DNA of 30,137 nucleotides from Lysobacteraceae bacterium (lineage in GTDB: Bacteria; Pseudomonadota; Gammaproteobacteria; DSM-19610), in assembly GCA_020201295.1 (NCBI GenBank), contig JAIVHA010000042.1, positions 5,320-35,456 of the forward strand, in the 5' to 3' direction. Position 1 is the stretch's first letter, and every line of letters begins with the position of its first letter. Made by a program: the position numbers and the translations under genes. This document shows positions 17,099 through 24,164 of this stretch, in pieces. The notes under the pieces were generated by a model that saw only the letters and a list, made by a program, of their open reading frames with translations, searched no databases and was not told the DNA's origin.

Positions 17099-17283
17099 AC
17101 CAGGACGTGGCGGAACAAAAGCTCGAAAACACCCGCCTGCGCGAGCGCAACGAGGCCCTGGATGCGGAGGTGAAGGACCTCAAGCAGGGCCTGGACGCCA
17201 TCGAGGAACGCGCCCGCGAGGAACTGGGCATGATCAAGGAAGACGAGATCTTCTACCAGATCATCGAGGAAGAGGCCAAATGA
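17005..17283 (+). CDS. ftsB: Cell division protein FtsB, start codon lost at the eno junction
   Basis: FtsB is a small bitopic inner-membrane protein of the FtsQLB complex that helps trigger septal peptidoglycan synthesis. Read in the third frame from CGT 17005 it gives RYLFLALLVLLLFLQFRLWVGEGS, one membrane helix. A coiled coil follows (RLNQDVAEQKLENTRLRERNEALDAEVKDLKQGLDAIEERAREELGMIKEDEIFYQII), then EEEAK and a stop. The 92 codons are essentially the whole protein. Only the initiator Met, and perhaps a residue or two, is absent because eno runs straight into it. The first usable start in this sequence is TTG 17038, inside the membrane helix. It overlaps ispD by 4 nt (ATGA), as is normal for ftsB-ispD. 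Confidence 0.88.
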   Translation, partial: RYLFLALLVLLLFLQFRLWVGEGSFAGVWRLNQDVAEQKLENTRLRERNEALDAEVKDLKQGLDAIEERAREELGMIKEDEIFYQIIEEEAK

Positions 17284-17810
17284 ACTTCTGGGCCCTGATC
17301 CCCGCCGCCGGCATGGGCCGCCGCATGGGCAGCGATGTCCCCAAGCAATACCTGCCGCTCGGTGCCAAGACCGTCCTCGATCACACGCTGGACGCCCTGG
17401 CCCGCCACCCCGCCATCGATGGCCTGGTGCTGGTGCTCGGTGCCGATGACCCGCACGCCGCAACGTTTCCCGCTCAGGTGGAGGGAAAGCCCCTGATGCT
17501 GGCGACGGGTGGTGCGGAACGTAGTGATTCCGTATCGAGCGGCCTGGAGGCGCTTGCGGCGAGGGGCGACGCACAGGACTGGGTGCTGGTGCATGATGCC
17601 GCACGTCCCTGCCTGCGCCGGGAAGACCTCGACCGGCTCATCGAGACCGTGCGCGACCATCCCGTGGGTGGCCTGCTGGGCGTGCCGGTGCGCGATACCA
17701 TGAAACGCGCCGATGCCGGCGATGGCGTGCGCGAGACCGTGGACCGCGAGGGTCTGTGGCACGCCCTGACGCCGCAGATGTTCCGGGTCGGGCAACAGGA
17801 GCGGCTATGA
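17280..17810 (+). CDS. ispD: MEP cytidylyltransferase IspD, C-terminal segment missing
   Basis: Transfers CMP from CTP to 2-C-methyl-D-erythritol 4-phosphate in the MEP isoprenoid pathway. Present: the nucleotide-binding start WALIPAAGMGRRMGSDVPKQYLPLGAKTVLDHTLDAL, GGAERSDSVSSGLEAL, WVLVHDAARPCLRREDLDRLI, GVPVRDTMKRAD and ETVDREGLWHALTPQMFRVG. At Gly171 (near base 17793) it jumps to QQERL and stop. Homologues have about 50 residues between, including DEASA and the NIKxTxPEDL block with a catalytic Lys. Length is 176 against about 230. Because QQERL overlaps ispF by ATGA, it is probably the true C-terminus, so the loss appears to be in frame. The enzyme as written should be inactive. Confidence 0.9.
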   Translation: MNFWALIPAAGMGRRMGSDVPKQYLPLGAKTVLDHTLDALARHPAIDGLVLVLGADDPHAATFPAQVEGKPLMLATGGAERSDSVSSGLEALAARGDAQDWVLVHDAARPCLRREDLDRLIETVRDHPVGGLLGVPVRDTMKRADAGDGVRETVDREGLWHALTPQMFRVGQQERL

Positions 17811-18286
17811 GAATCGGGCAGGGCTTCGATGCCCATGGTTTCCAGGATGGCGGACAGCTGGTGCTGGGTGGCGTGCGTATCGACCATCCGCAAAGCCTTG
17901 CCGCCCATTCCGATGGCGATGTGGTGATCCATGCGCTCTGTGATGCCCTGCTCGGGGCCGCCGGCCTGCGTGACATCGGCCAGCACTTTCCCGACTCCGA
18001 TCCCCGCTTCAAGGGCATCTCCAGCCGCAAACTGTTGCAGCACGTAGTGCAGTTGCTGCATGTGAACGGCTATGAGATCGGCAATATTGACCTCACCATC
18101 ATCGCCCAGGCGCCCCGGCTGGCGCCCTACATCGCCGACATGACCGCCAACCTCGCCAACGATTGCCGGCTCGACACGGGGCGCGTCAATATCAAGGCCA
18201 CCACCACGGAACAGATGGGCTTCACCGGCCGCGGCGAAGGCATCGCTGCCATGGCCGTCGCCTTGCTGCAGGAGTCAGGCGAGTAG
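17807..18286 (+). CDS. ispF: 2-C-methyl-D-erythritol 2,4-cyclodiphosphate synthase
   Basis: Cyclises CDP-methylerythritol 2-phosphate, releasing CMP, in the MEP pathway two steps after IspD. Its 159 residues are full length. The zinc ligands Asp and His lie in MRIGQGFDAHGF, and the third His in AHSDGDVVIHALCDALLGAAGLRDIGQHFPDSDPRFKG. The substrate loop is IDLTIIAQAPRLAPYI, and the C-terminus carries NIKATTTEQMGFTGRGEGIAAMAVALL. ATG 17807 overlaps the ispD stop by 4 nt, a translational-coupling arrangement common for ispD-ispF. It is intact, in contrast to ispD before it and truD after it. Confidence 0.97.
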   Translation: MRIGQGFDAHGFQDGGQLVLGGVRIDHPQSLAAHSDGDVVIHALCDALLGAAGLRDIGQHFPDSDPRFKGISSRKLLQHVVQLLHVNGYEIGNIDLTIIAQAPRLAPYIADMTANLANDCRLDTGRVNIKATTTEQMGFTGRGEGIAAMAVALLQESGE

Positions 18287-18309
18287 TGCCGTATCCGGCG
18301 ATCATAATA

Positions 18310-18390
18310 GCCACGGAAACACACGGAAACACACGGAAGATTGTAATTGCGCATAGCCACATTCCGTGTGTTTCTGTGTGGTTCCGTGGC
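18310..18390. repeat. Inverted repeat with CCACGGAAACACACGG arms
   Basis: Arms 18310-18338 and 18362-18390 (29 nt, two mismatches) surround 23 nt. The left arm contains a tandem GGAAACACAC. It lies in the ispF-truD gap, 26 nt before the truD start. This is another dispersed intergenic repeat family, recognised from its form only. It could act as a transcript-end hairpin; no T-run of terminator quality follows. Confidence 0.85.
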
Positions 18391-18416
18391 CATTTTTCAT
18401 TCCACGGTTGTACCCG

Positions 18417-19328
18417 ATGACCGTGAAAGCCGGCATCCCTGCATTACCCCACGCCTGGGGCGGCCCCGCGGGGGAGGCCCGCCTGCGCGTGGAGCCGGAG
18501 GACTTCCAGGTCACCGAGATCCCCGTCTGCCTCCCGGATGGACAGGGCGAGCATCTCTGGCTGCGGGTGCGCAAGCGCGACAGCAATACCGAGTGGGTGG
18601 CGAAACAGCTGGCACGTTGGGCTGGCGTGGGCCCGGCCCAGGTCAGTTATGCGGGCCTGAAAGATCGCCATGCCGTTACCGAGCAATGGTTCTCGATTCA
18701 ACTGCCGGGCCAACCCGATCCCGATCCGGCCGCTCTTGCCAGTGATGAATTCCACGTCGAGGAAATGGCGCGCCATTCCCGCAAGCTCCGGCGCGGCGCC
18801 CTCAAGGGAAATCACTTCGCGCTGCGCCTGCGCGACTGGCAGGGTGATAAAGCATTGCTGGAACAGCGCCTGCAGAGCATTGCCGCTGGTGGCGTACCCA
18901 ACTACTTCGGTGAACAACGCTTCGGTCATGACGGCGGCAACCTGGAACAGGCCCGGCGCCTGTTCGCCGGTGAACTGAAGAAATGCCCGCGCCACCAGCG
19001 CGGCCTGTACCTGTCCGCCGCACGCTCCTGGCTGTTCAATCACATCGCCAGCCTGCGCGTAGCCGCCGGCACCTGGGACCAGGCCCTGCCCGGGGATTTT
19101 CTGCAGCTCGACGGCCGCCACGCGGGTTTTGTCGCGGAAGTCGGTGATGGCGAACTCGCCGCACGCTTGAGCGCCCTGCAAGTGCATCCCACCGGCACTC
19201 TGTGGGGGCGGGGCCGGCCACAGACAGGCGAACCCCAGACCCAATGGGAAGCGGAACAACTGTTTAGCTTGAGTGCCGGGGCCTATGCCACCATGGTGGT
19301 GCGAGAATTGGTGGAGGGTATTCAATAG
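18417..19328 (+). CDS. truD: tRNA pseudouridine(13) synthase, C-terminal segment missing
   Basis: Converts U13 of tRNA-Glu to pseudouridine. Landmarks present: RVEPEDFQVTEIPV, GEHLWLRVRKRDSNTEWVAKQLARWAGV, the catalytic Asp in SYAGLKDRHAVTEQWFSIQLPG, RHSRKLRRGALKGNHFALRLRD, GVPNYFGEQRFGHDGGNLEQA and RGLYLSAARSWLFNHIASLR. Near the end, GEPQTQWEAEQ (to residue 281) runs directly into LFSLSAGAYATMVVRELVEGIQ. Homologues have about 40 residues between them, with a GL..ERRA-like stretch and an L.W strand. The loss, near base 19260, is in frame. Length is 303 against about 345. ATG 18417 is chosen over an in-frame 18366 start that lies in repeat sequence. Confidence 0.92.
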   Translation: MTVKAGIPALPHAWGGPAGEARLRVEPEDFQVTEIPVCLPDGQGEHLWLRVRKRDSNTEWVAKQLARWAGVGPAQVSYAGLKDRHAVTEQWFSIQLPGQPDPDPAALASDEFHVEEMARHSRKLRRGALKGNHFALRLRDWQGDKALLEQRLQSIAAGGVPNYFGEQRFGHDGGNLEQARRLFAGELKKCPRHQRGLYLSAARSWLFNHIASLRVAAGTWDQALPGDFLQLDGRHAGFVAEVGDGELAARLSALQVHPTGTLWGRGRPQTGEPQTQWEAEQLFSLSAGAYATMVVRELVEGIQ

Positions 19329-19432
19329 CGGGTAATCGAGTTTTTGTATTAAAAGTCAGTTGGTTATGAATATACGAGCCCGGAATGCCGCGAACCGGGT
19401 TGTTTGTGGTCGAAGAAAAAGCATATAAATGA

Positions 19433-19576
19433 ACCATTAAGAACATACTGCAGGAGAATGATGAAAACACCATTCTCGATGTCGATGCCAATGGCAACGT
19501 GTGTGCGATCACCTTTGAACATGCCAGCCATCGCACGGACGTGAGTCATCTGATTGTGGAAGACATCGCGGCATGA
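19433..19576 (+). pseudogene. DUF2283-type fragment lacking its N-terminus
   Basis: The frame after a TGA at 19430-19432 reads TIKNILQENDENTILDVDANGNVCAITFEHASHRTDVSHLIVEDIAA. The ILDVDANGNVCAITFEHAS core is the C-terminal half of DUF2283, a small domain often encoded near toxin-antitoxin genes. The N-terminal half (normally an xDxxxDxLYI-like strand) and a start codon are absent, so this is a remnant. The rest of 19329-19781 shows no gene that I can recognise and is less GC-rich than the housekeeping genes. Confidence 0.55.
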
Positions 19577-19781
19577 TCCATCCCCGCGAAATTTTGATTT
19601 GGCCGACATATCGCGCAGATGTATGAAACGTGTTTGCAAATAACTTGGTGTCAAGAAACTCACCGTCCGAGACGACGGGGACGGATGGCGAGTCTGCAAT
19701 CCAGCTATACGAGATGGGAGTGAACAAAACCTTGACGCACCACCAGCTTGCCAGCCACCAGTCACGATGGAGGATGAATCG

Positions 19782-20072
19782 ATGCTGCTAGACGAGATTC
19801 GCGCGAACCGGGCATCGATCCTGGCATTGGGTGAGGAGTTTGGCGCCCGCCATATCCGTATTTTCGGCTCGGTGGCGAGAGGCGAGGAGCGGCCCGACAG
19901 TGACATCGATTTCCTGGTGGAACTGCCCCGTGGCTATGATCTGTTCGCGCAGCGCATGCCCCTGACGGATCGACTGCGTGGACTGCTCAACCGGCGGGTC
20001 GAGGTGGTCCCGGAGCATGAGCTGAACCGGCATATCCGGGACCAGGTGTTGCGCGAGGCAGTGGAGTTATGA
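19782..20072 (+). CDS. MNT-domain nucleotidyltransferase antitoxin (MntA-like)
   Basis: A 96-residue minimal nucleotidyltransferase. The motif GSVARGEERPDSDIDFLVEL contains the GS...SDxD signature with two metal-binding Asp residues. The third acidic position is in RRVEVVPE. In HepT/MntA toxin-antitoxin pairs such proteins add AMP units to a Tyr of the HepT RNase and so neutralise it. ATG 19782 is preferred to ATG 19767 because GGAGG (19769-19773) lies 8 nt before it. The next gene starts inside its stop (ATGA at 20069), the usual MNT-HepT coupling. The protein looks intact while its partner is broken. It sits in an accessory patch between truD and surE. Confidence 0.9.
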   Translation: MLLDEIRANRASILALGEEFGARHIRIFGSVARGEERPDSDIDFLVELPRGYDLFAQRMPLTDRLRGLLNRRVEVVPEHELNRHIRDQVLREAVEL

Positions 20073-20374
20073 GCAAGTCCTGGGTGCCCTATGCAAGGCA
20101 TATCCTCGATGCCATTGCCAAGATTCGGCGCATCGATGAGTGCTTTACGATGCCGTCCTGCGTAATCTCCAAACCCTGTCCGAGGCCAGCCAGTTGTTGC
20201 CGGACGACAAGAAGACCCTCTGCCCCGAGATACCCTGGCGGGAGATCAGCGGTTTCCGCAACATACTCGTGCACAATTATCTCGGTGAGATCGACCCTCT
20301 TACGGTGGAGGGAGTGATCAATCACCATGCTGGACAGCGCCGGTGAAAATGCGGAAAGTTCCGTATCTGATTGA
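20069..20374 (+). pseudogene. HepT-like toxin gene with two frame breaks
   Basis: HepT is a HEPN-family RNase toxin partnered with MNT antitoxins. The start MSKSWVPYARHILDAIAKIRRIDE is in the ATG 20069 frame. Near 20128 similarity moves one frame over to LYDAVLRNLQTLSEASQLLPDDKKTLCPEIPWREISGFRNILVHNYLGEIDPLTVEGVI, which carries the HEPN RNase motif RNILVHNY (R-x4-H-x-Y). At about 20325 the first frame resumes as MLDSAGENAESSVSD and stops at 20374. About 20 codons that normally join the first two pieces are missing, as are about 10 codons at the second break. No single frame gives a full toxin. The coordinates span all three pieces. Confidence 0.8.
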
Positions 20375-20782
20375 TAATCAGTTGCTGGACGCGGCCCAGT
20401 GGTTTGCCGGCGTGACATAAAATGCTGTGCAGATCGGAAAAACTCACAAAATGGGAATCAATATTCACAAATAGTGAATTACCGGTTGGCTGAAGTGCTT
20501 ACTGGCTTGACAGTATTTTTTCTTCTACCTAGCAGAACCAAGGCCCGGAACAAGATCCAGGACCCAGTCAAGCTGTACCGTTTAATCGACATAGTGGACA
20601 TCAACCAGTGGGCGACCTTGGGCGCTGACGCCGGACCTTGATCGGTGTTTTGTGTGGCAGCGTACATACGGAAGAATAAATTGCTGGCACACTGCCCCCA
20701 TGCAGTAGCAGATGGTCTGATGCTGATCCGCCGGATCAGGATGCAGACAACCTTACAATCTGATTTGCATGAGGAGATCAAA
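20375..20782. other. Gene-poor AT-richer gap with a small palindrome and a lone -35-like site
   Basis: No reading frame here resembles a protein; an 80-codon frame at 20399-20641 has no recognisable content. An operator-like palindrome ATTCAC-aaata-GTGAAT lies at 20463-20479. TTGACA at 20507-20512 is a perfect -35 hexamer, but 17 nt later the candidate -10 (TAGCAG) is poor. Composition is clearly less GC-rich than in the housekeeping genes. The last 12 nt hold the ribosome site of the PRC-barrel gene. Confidence 0.4.
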
Positions 20783-21403
20783 ATGGATATCAATATTCGA
20801 AAAGCAATTCTGGCGGGCGCAATCGCTGCAGTGATTTCAGCACCCACATTCGCTGCCGAAGGCGTCCAGTATGAAGGCTCTTCTGACGCATCAGGCAAGA
20901 CCGAATCGGATATGCCTATGCGTGGCCAATCTACAACCGGGGATTCCCTGGATAGACAGCAGAACATGGAGCACAAGTCCATGGGCACGACTGCCAAGAA
21001 CCAGGTAAAAGACAACCCGATTTACTCGCGGTCCGCGGAAAGTCTTGATGGCGTGGAGATCGTGGATGTGGCAGGTGAAGATGTTGGCACGATCGAGAGC
21101 GTCGTGCTGGCAAAGGATCGCCGCAGTGCACACGCAGTGGTTTCCACAGGCGGCATGCTGGGGGTCGGCGCGCGCGAGGTCCTGATCTCCCTCGACGAAC
21201 TCAAGACGGTGGGTGACAAGTTGCAGCTGAATATCACCCAGAAGCAGCTCGAAACCCGCCAGGAGTATCAATCAGAGCAGTATGTAGAGCTGGAAGGAGA
21301 AAAGCCAATCGGCGGAGCGATTTCCGAGTTCTCGGCCTTCGAAACGGAAGAGGAAGCCTCGGATCCGTCCCTGGCACCCGACGCGCCGGAATCGTCGCAG
21401 TAA
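20783..21403 (+). CDS. Exported PRC-barrel domain protein
   Basis: A 206-residue protein with a Sec signal peptide: NIRKAILAGAIAAVISAPTFA followed by AEG, cleavage probably after residue 24. A low-complexity Ser/Met/Asp-rich spacer follows. A PRC-barrel-like beta domain (about 80-145) reads YSRSAESLDGVEIVDVAGEDVGTIESVVLAKDRRSAHAVVSTGGMLGVGAREVLISLDELK. The tail is acidic. Such proteins occur in the periplasm or envelope of many proteobacteria, often without known function. ATG 20783 is chosen because GAGGAG lies 6 nt upstream and the signal peptide starts there; an in-frame start at 20645 would add 46 unrelated residues. It is followed by the palindrome and the alternative oxidase. Confidence 0.82.
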   Translation: MDINIRKAILAGAIAAVISAPTFAAEGVQYEGSSDASGKTESDMPMRGQSTTGDSLDRQQNMEHKSMGTTAKNQVKDNPIYSRSAESLDGVEIVDVAGEDVGTIESVVLAKDRRSAHAVVSTGGMLGVGAREVLISLDELKTVGDKLQLNITQKQLETRQEYQSEQYVELEGEKPIGGAISEFSAFETEEEASDPSLAPDAPESSQ

Positions 21404-21443
21404 CAAGCCCTGTGCCTGGCACGTAATAAACGGGCAAAGGGAA

Positions 21444-21511
21444 GGGGTCAGGTCTTGTATTGGTATACCCATCATCCAGGGTATGCCGGTACAGGAACTG
21501 ACCCCTTTTTT
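21444..21511 (+). repeat. GGGGTCAGGTCTTG-family palindrome with T-run, directly before the alternative oxidase
   Basis: Outer arms 21444-21459 and 21490-21505 (16 nt, two mismatches) enclose an inner stem GGTATACCC / GGGTATGCC. Six T residues follow, ending 2 nt before ATG 21514. The first 14 nt equal the left arm of the element at 27131, so both belong to one mobile palindrome family of the type associated with REP-associated tyrosine transposases. With its T-run it also has the form of an intrinsic terminator on the plus strand for the PRC-barrel gene. Confidence 0.85.
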
Positions 21512-21513
21512 AC

Positions 21514-22137
21514 ATGATGAGCCATTCCATAAATCTTGATCGAACCCATACGCCACAGGGCGCATCCGACCGGTTTGCGTATGGCTTGACGAGGCTGCTG
21601 CGCTTTTTAGCGGATACCTTCTTCGCCAAACGCTATGGGCACCGCGCGGTCGTCCTGGAAACCATCGCTGCGGTTCCCGGCATGGTGGGGTCTACGCTGC
21701 AGCACCTCAAGGCATTGCGGCACATGTCCGACGACCATGGATGGATTCGTACGCTGATGGATGAAGCCGAGAACGAGCGAATGCACCTGTTGACCTTTAT
21801 CGAGATCGCACAGCCGACCCGCTTCGAGCGCTGGCTGATCATCCTGGCGCAGGGAGTTTTCTATAATTTCTTTTTTCTGCTGTACCTGATCTCGCCGCGC
21901 ACGGCGCATCGGGTCGTGGGTTATTTCGAAGAGGAAGCCGTGGCCAGCTATTCGGAATTCCTCGCGGAAGTGGAGGCGGGGAACCGTGAAAACGTGCCGG
22001 CTCCGAAGCTGGCCATCGATTATTGGCACTTGTCGCCGGACGCCAGGCTGTCGGACGTAATCATTGCTGTGCGCGCCGATGAGGCCGGTCACCGCGATGT
22101 CAATCACGATTTCGCCGACCAGCTCAGCAAAAAATAA
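21514..22137 (+). CDS. aox: Alternative oxidase (ubiquinol oxidase, di-iron)
   Basis: A cyanide-insensitive terminal oxidase that passes electrons from ubiquinol to oxygen without pumping protons, bound to the inner membrane face. All di-iron ligands are visible: VLETIAAVPGMVGS (Glu), ENERMHLLTF (Glu and His), YFEEEAVASYSEFL (Glu) and RADEAGHRDVNHDFA (Glu and His). The membrane-associated helix is RWLIILAQGVFYNFFFLLYLISPRTAHRVVGY. Its 207 residues match bacterial members and no segment is missing. ATG 21514 or 21517 lies immediately behind a palindrome and T-run, leaving no Shine-Dalgarno, so expression in this arrangement is doubtful. AOX is uncommon in gammaproteobacteria. Its placement in the truD-surE accessory patch suggests acquisition by transfer, which is inference. 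Confidence 0.93.
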   Translation: MMSHSINLDRTHTPQGASDRFAYGLTRLLRFLADTFFAKRYGHRAVVLETIAAVPGMVGSTLQHLKALRHMSDDHGWIRTLMDEAENERMHLLTFIEIAQPTRFERWLIILAQGVFYNFFFLLYLISPRTAHRVVGYFEEEAVASYSEFLAEVEAGNRENVPAPKLAIDYWHLSPDARLSDVIIAVRADEAGHRDVNHDFADQLSKK

Positions 22138-22156
22138 ACCTCCCTTTATTGCTGCG

Positions 22157-22702
22157 CTACAAGCGTTTTAGTAGCACATAGACCGCCCCCGTGCCGCCAT
22201 CCACGGGCCGGGCGGTGGAGAAGGCTAGTACCTCGTCGCGCTGGCGCAACCAGCCATCCACCTTGCCCTTGAGCACTGGCCCCTGGTTCCGGGAACCGCG
22301 GCCCTTGCCGTGGATGATGCGCACGCAGCGCAAGTGGCGCAGCCGGCACTGGTAGAGAAACTCACTCACGGCCTGCCGGGCAATGGGTACGTTCATGCCG
22401 TGCAGGTCCAGTTCCGCACCCACCGAGAACTGGCCGCGGCGCAGTTTGCGCAGCAGCTGGTGTTGCAATCCCGGGCGTGCGAAGCCCAATTCCTCGCCGG
22501 TGTCCATTTCCCAGGGTTCGAACAGGTCCGAAAGGGCGTCCTGCAGCACGGCGCGTTCGTCGGCCAGGGCGAAGCGCGGACGCGGGGCGGGGCGCTTGTG
22601 GGCCGGTGGCACACGGTCATGGGCGACGGGGGTGACGGGGCCGACACTGGTGCGGAACAGGTCGCGATCTTCCGGACTGATGGGGGATTTTTTGCGGGAC
22701 AT
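22157..22702 (-). CDS. Smr-domain protein (SmrB/YfcN-like)
   Basis: A 181-residue protein with a C-terminal Smr domain (about 95-181). SmrB proteins act as endonucleases on mRNA of collided ribosomes. Motifs: FARPGLQHQLLRKLRRGQFSVGAELDLHGM with the DLHG motif, CVRIIHGKGRGS (HGxGxG type), and GGTGAVYVLLK at the end. The N-terminal half, MSRKKSPISPEDRDLFRTSVGPVTPV, matches the SmrB type, where S.ED..LFR is conserved. Start ATG 22702 is taken because MSRKK is the family start; an in-frame ATG at 22810 would add 36 unrelated residues. It is transcribed against the flow of its neighbours and ends 19 nt from the alternative oxidase. Whether it is SmrB or SmrA is judged by length and N-terminus. Confidence 0.88.
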   Translation of the reverse strand: MSRKKSPISPEDRDLFRTSVGPVTPVAHDRVPPAHKRPAPRPRFALADERAVLQDALSDLFEPWEMDTGEELGFARPGLQHQLLRKLRRGQFSVGAELDLHGMNVPIARQAVSEFLYQCRLRHLRCVRIIHGKGRGSRNQGPVLKGKVDGWLRQRDEVLAFSTARPVDGGTGAVYVLLKRL

Positions 22703-22856
22703 GGCGAGGCTGCAAAGGGCCGGAAGTCGGATCAGCATACTGGTGCTGTTGCGTGCTGCCAAGCGGGGTTGTCGGGCGGGAGCCCGCCAGGGGAGGATAA
22801 GGCGCAGCACGGGGTGGCAGCGATTCCCGGGGCTGGGAGAACCGGCATTCTTCCCG

Positions 22857-22862
22857 TATAGT
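22857..22862 (+). promoter_or_regulatory. Possible -10 hexamer before surE
   Basis: TATAGT at 22857-22862 lies 50 nt upstream of the surE start in the 210-nt divergent gap with smr. No convincing -35 element lies 16-18 nt before it. Weak evidence. Confidence 0.25.
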
Positions 22863-22912
22863 ACTGGTCTGCATGAAAAAAACAGGCGGTCCGGGGAGAC
22901 CGGTCCGAGACC

Positions 22913-23497
22913 ATGAGAATTCTGATCAGTAACGACGATGGTTATACGGCGCCCGGCATCCGCTGTCTCGTCACCGGCCTGCTGGACGAAGACCCGGACA
23001 TCGTGGTGTCGGGCATCAACGCCGGCGCCAACCTCGGCGATGATGTGATCTATTCCGGCACCGTCGCGGCTGCCATGGAAGGTCGTTTCCTCGGTCTGCC
23101 GGCCATCGCCGTGTCACTGGCTTCCCATACTCCTACCCATTACCCCACGGCGGCACGGGTGGTGCTGGAACTGGTCAGCCGCCTGACGGTGGATCCGTTG
23201 CCGGCGGACACCATCCTCAATGTCAATGTGCCGGATGTCCCCTGGGACGAGCTCCAGGGATTCAGTGCCACGCGTCTGGGCCACCGCCACAAGGCGGAGC
23301 CGGTGGTGCGTGCCCAGGATCCCCGCGGTCGGCCCATCTACTGGGTGGGGCCTTCCGGACCCGAGCAGGACGCGGGGCCGGGCACCGATTTCCACGCCAT
23401 CCGCAACGGCCATGTCTCCATTACGCCGATCCAGGTGGATCTTACCCGCCACGATGCCATCGACAAGGTGGCGAGCTGGCTGTGCACGCGGGCCTGA
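22913..23497 (+). CDS. surE: 5'/3'-nucleotidase SurE with N-terminal internal segment missing
   Basis: A metal-dependent nucleoside monophosphatase linked to stationary-phase survival. It opens correctly with MRILISNDDGYTAPGIRCL, which holds the two metal-binding Asp residues. At residue 19-20 (near base 22970) it jumps to VTGLLDEDPDIVVSGINAGANLGDDVIYSGTVAAAMEGRFLGLPAIAVSL, which includes the metal-binding Asn. Homologues have about 55 residues between, with the VVAPDRNRSGxSxSLT block (whose Ser is a metal ligand) and the GTPTDCV block. The loss is in frame. Length is 194 against about 250. The remainder, including GPGTDFHAIRNGHVSITPIQVDLT, is intact. surE, pcm, yqaA-type, nlpD, rpoS is the conserved order that follows. 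Confidence 0.93.
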   Translation: MRILISNDDGYTAPGIRCLVTGLLDEDPDIVVSGINAGANLGDDVIYSGTVAAAMEGRFLGLPAIAVSLASHTPTHYPTAARVVLELVSRLTVDPLPADTILNVNVPDVPWDELQGFSATRLGHRHKAEPVVRAQDPRGRPIYWVGPSGPEQDAGPGTDFHAIRNGHVSITPIQVDLTRHDAIDKVASWLCTRA

Positions 23498-23507
23498 GCC
23501 GTACGTC

Positions 23508-24164
23508 ATGCACAAAGGCAACCGAGGTATCGGCATGACCTCCCAGCGCACCCGCGACCGGCTGGTGGAGCGACTGCGCGAGGAAGGCATCCGCAACCAT
23601 GCCGTGCTGGAGGTGATCCGCGCCACTCCCCGCCACCTGTTCGTCGACGAGGCCCTGGACAGCCGTGCCTACGAGGACACTGCCCTGCCCATCGGCCATG
23701 GCCAGACCATCTCCCAGCCCTACATCGTGGCACGCATGACGGAGCTGGTGATCGCGAAGCAGCCGCAGAAGGTGCTGGAGGTAGGCACCGGTTCCGGCTA
23801 CCAGGCGGCGGTGCTGGCGCAACTGGTACCCAAGGTCTACACCACTGAACGTATCGAGGCCCTGGCGACCCAGGCACGCCAGCGTTTCCGGCAGTTGGGT
23901 CTGCGCAATGTGCGCGCCACCCGCAGCGACGGCACGATGGGTCTGCCTGACTTCGCACCCTATGACGCCATTATCGTTACGGCCGGAGGCGAGTCGGTAC
24001 CCGAGGCCCTGCTGCAACAGCTGGCGCCCGGTGGTCGATTGGTGATGCCGGTCGGCGGCCGGGACTACCAGGTGCTGACCCTGGTGGAGCACACCGAGGA
24101 GGGCTTCGTGCGCGAGACCCTGGAGCCGGTGGTGTTCGTGCCCCTGATTGGCGGTATCAGCTGA
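23508..24164 (+). CDS. pcm: Protein-L-isoaspartate O-methyltransferase
   Basis: Methylates isoaspartyl residues in aged proteins with S-adenosylmethionine, starting their repair. Family blocks: MTSQRTRDRLVERLREEGIRNHAVLEVI, RHLFVDEALDSRAYEDTALPIGHGQTISQPYIVARMTELV with the active-site Ser, the SAM loop VLEVGTGSGYQAAVLAQLV, and APYDAIIVTAGGESVPEALLQQLAPGGRLVMPVG. The C-terminus PVVFVPLIGGIS is complete. Two starts are possible: ATG 23508, giving MHKGNRGIGMTSQ and 218 residues, or ATG 23535, giving 209. I favour 23508 because a GIGMTS.RTR lead-in occurs in relatives, although the internal ATG has a better-spaced GAGG. It lies 10 nt after surE and overlaps the next gene by one base. Confidence 0.93.
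   Translation: MHKGNRGIGMTSQRTRDRLVERLREEGIRNHAVLEVIRATPRHLFVDEALDSRAYEDTALPIGHGQTISQPYIVARMTELVIAKQPQKVLEVGTGSGYQAAVLAQLVPKVYTTERIEALATQARQRFRQLGLRNVRATRSDGTMGLPDFAPYDAIIVTAGGESVPEALLQQLAPGGRLVMPVGGRDYQVLTLVEHTEEGFVRETLEPVVFVPLIGGIS

Noticed and set aside
18310..18390. Intrinsic terminator after ispF
   Set aside because: Long arms but a large loop and no T-run directly after; better explained as a dispersed inverted repeat.
20399..20641. An 80-codon frame in the accessory patch
   Set aside because: No ribosome site, no recognisable motif, and composition of non-coding DNA.
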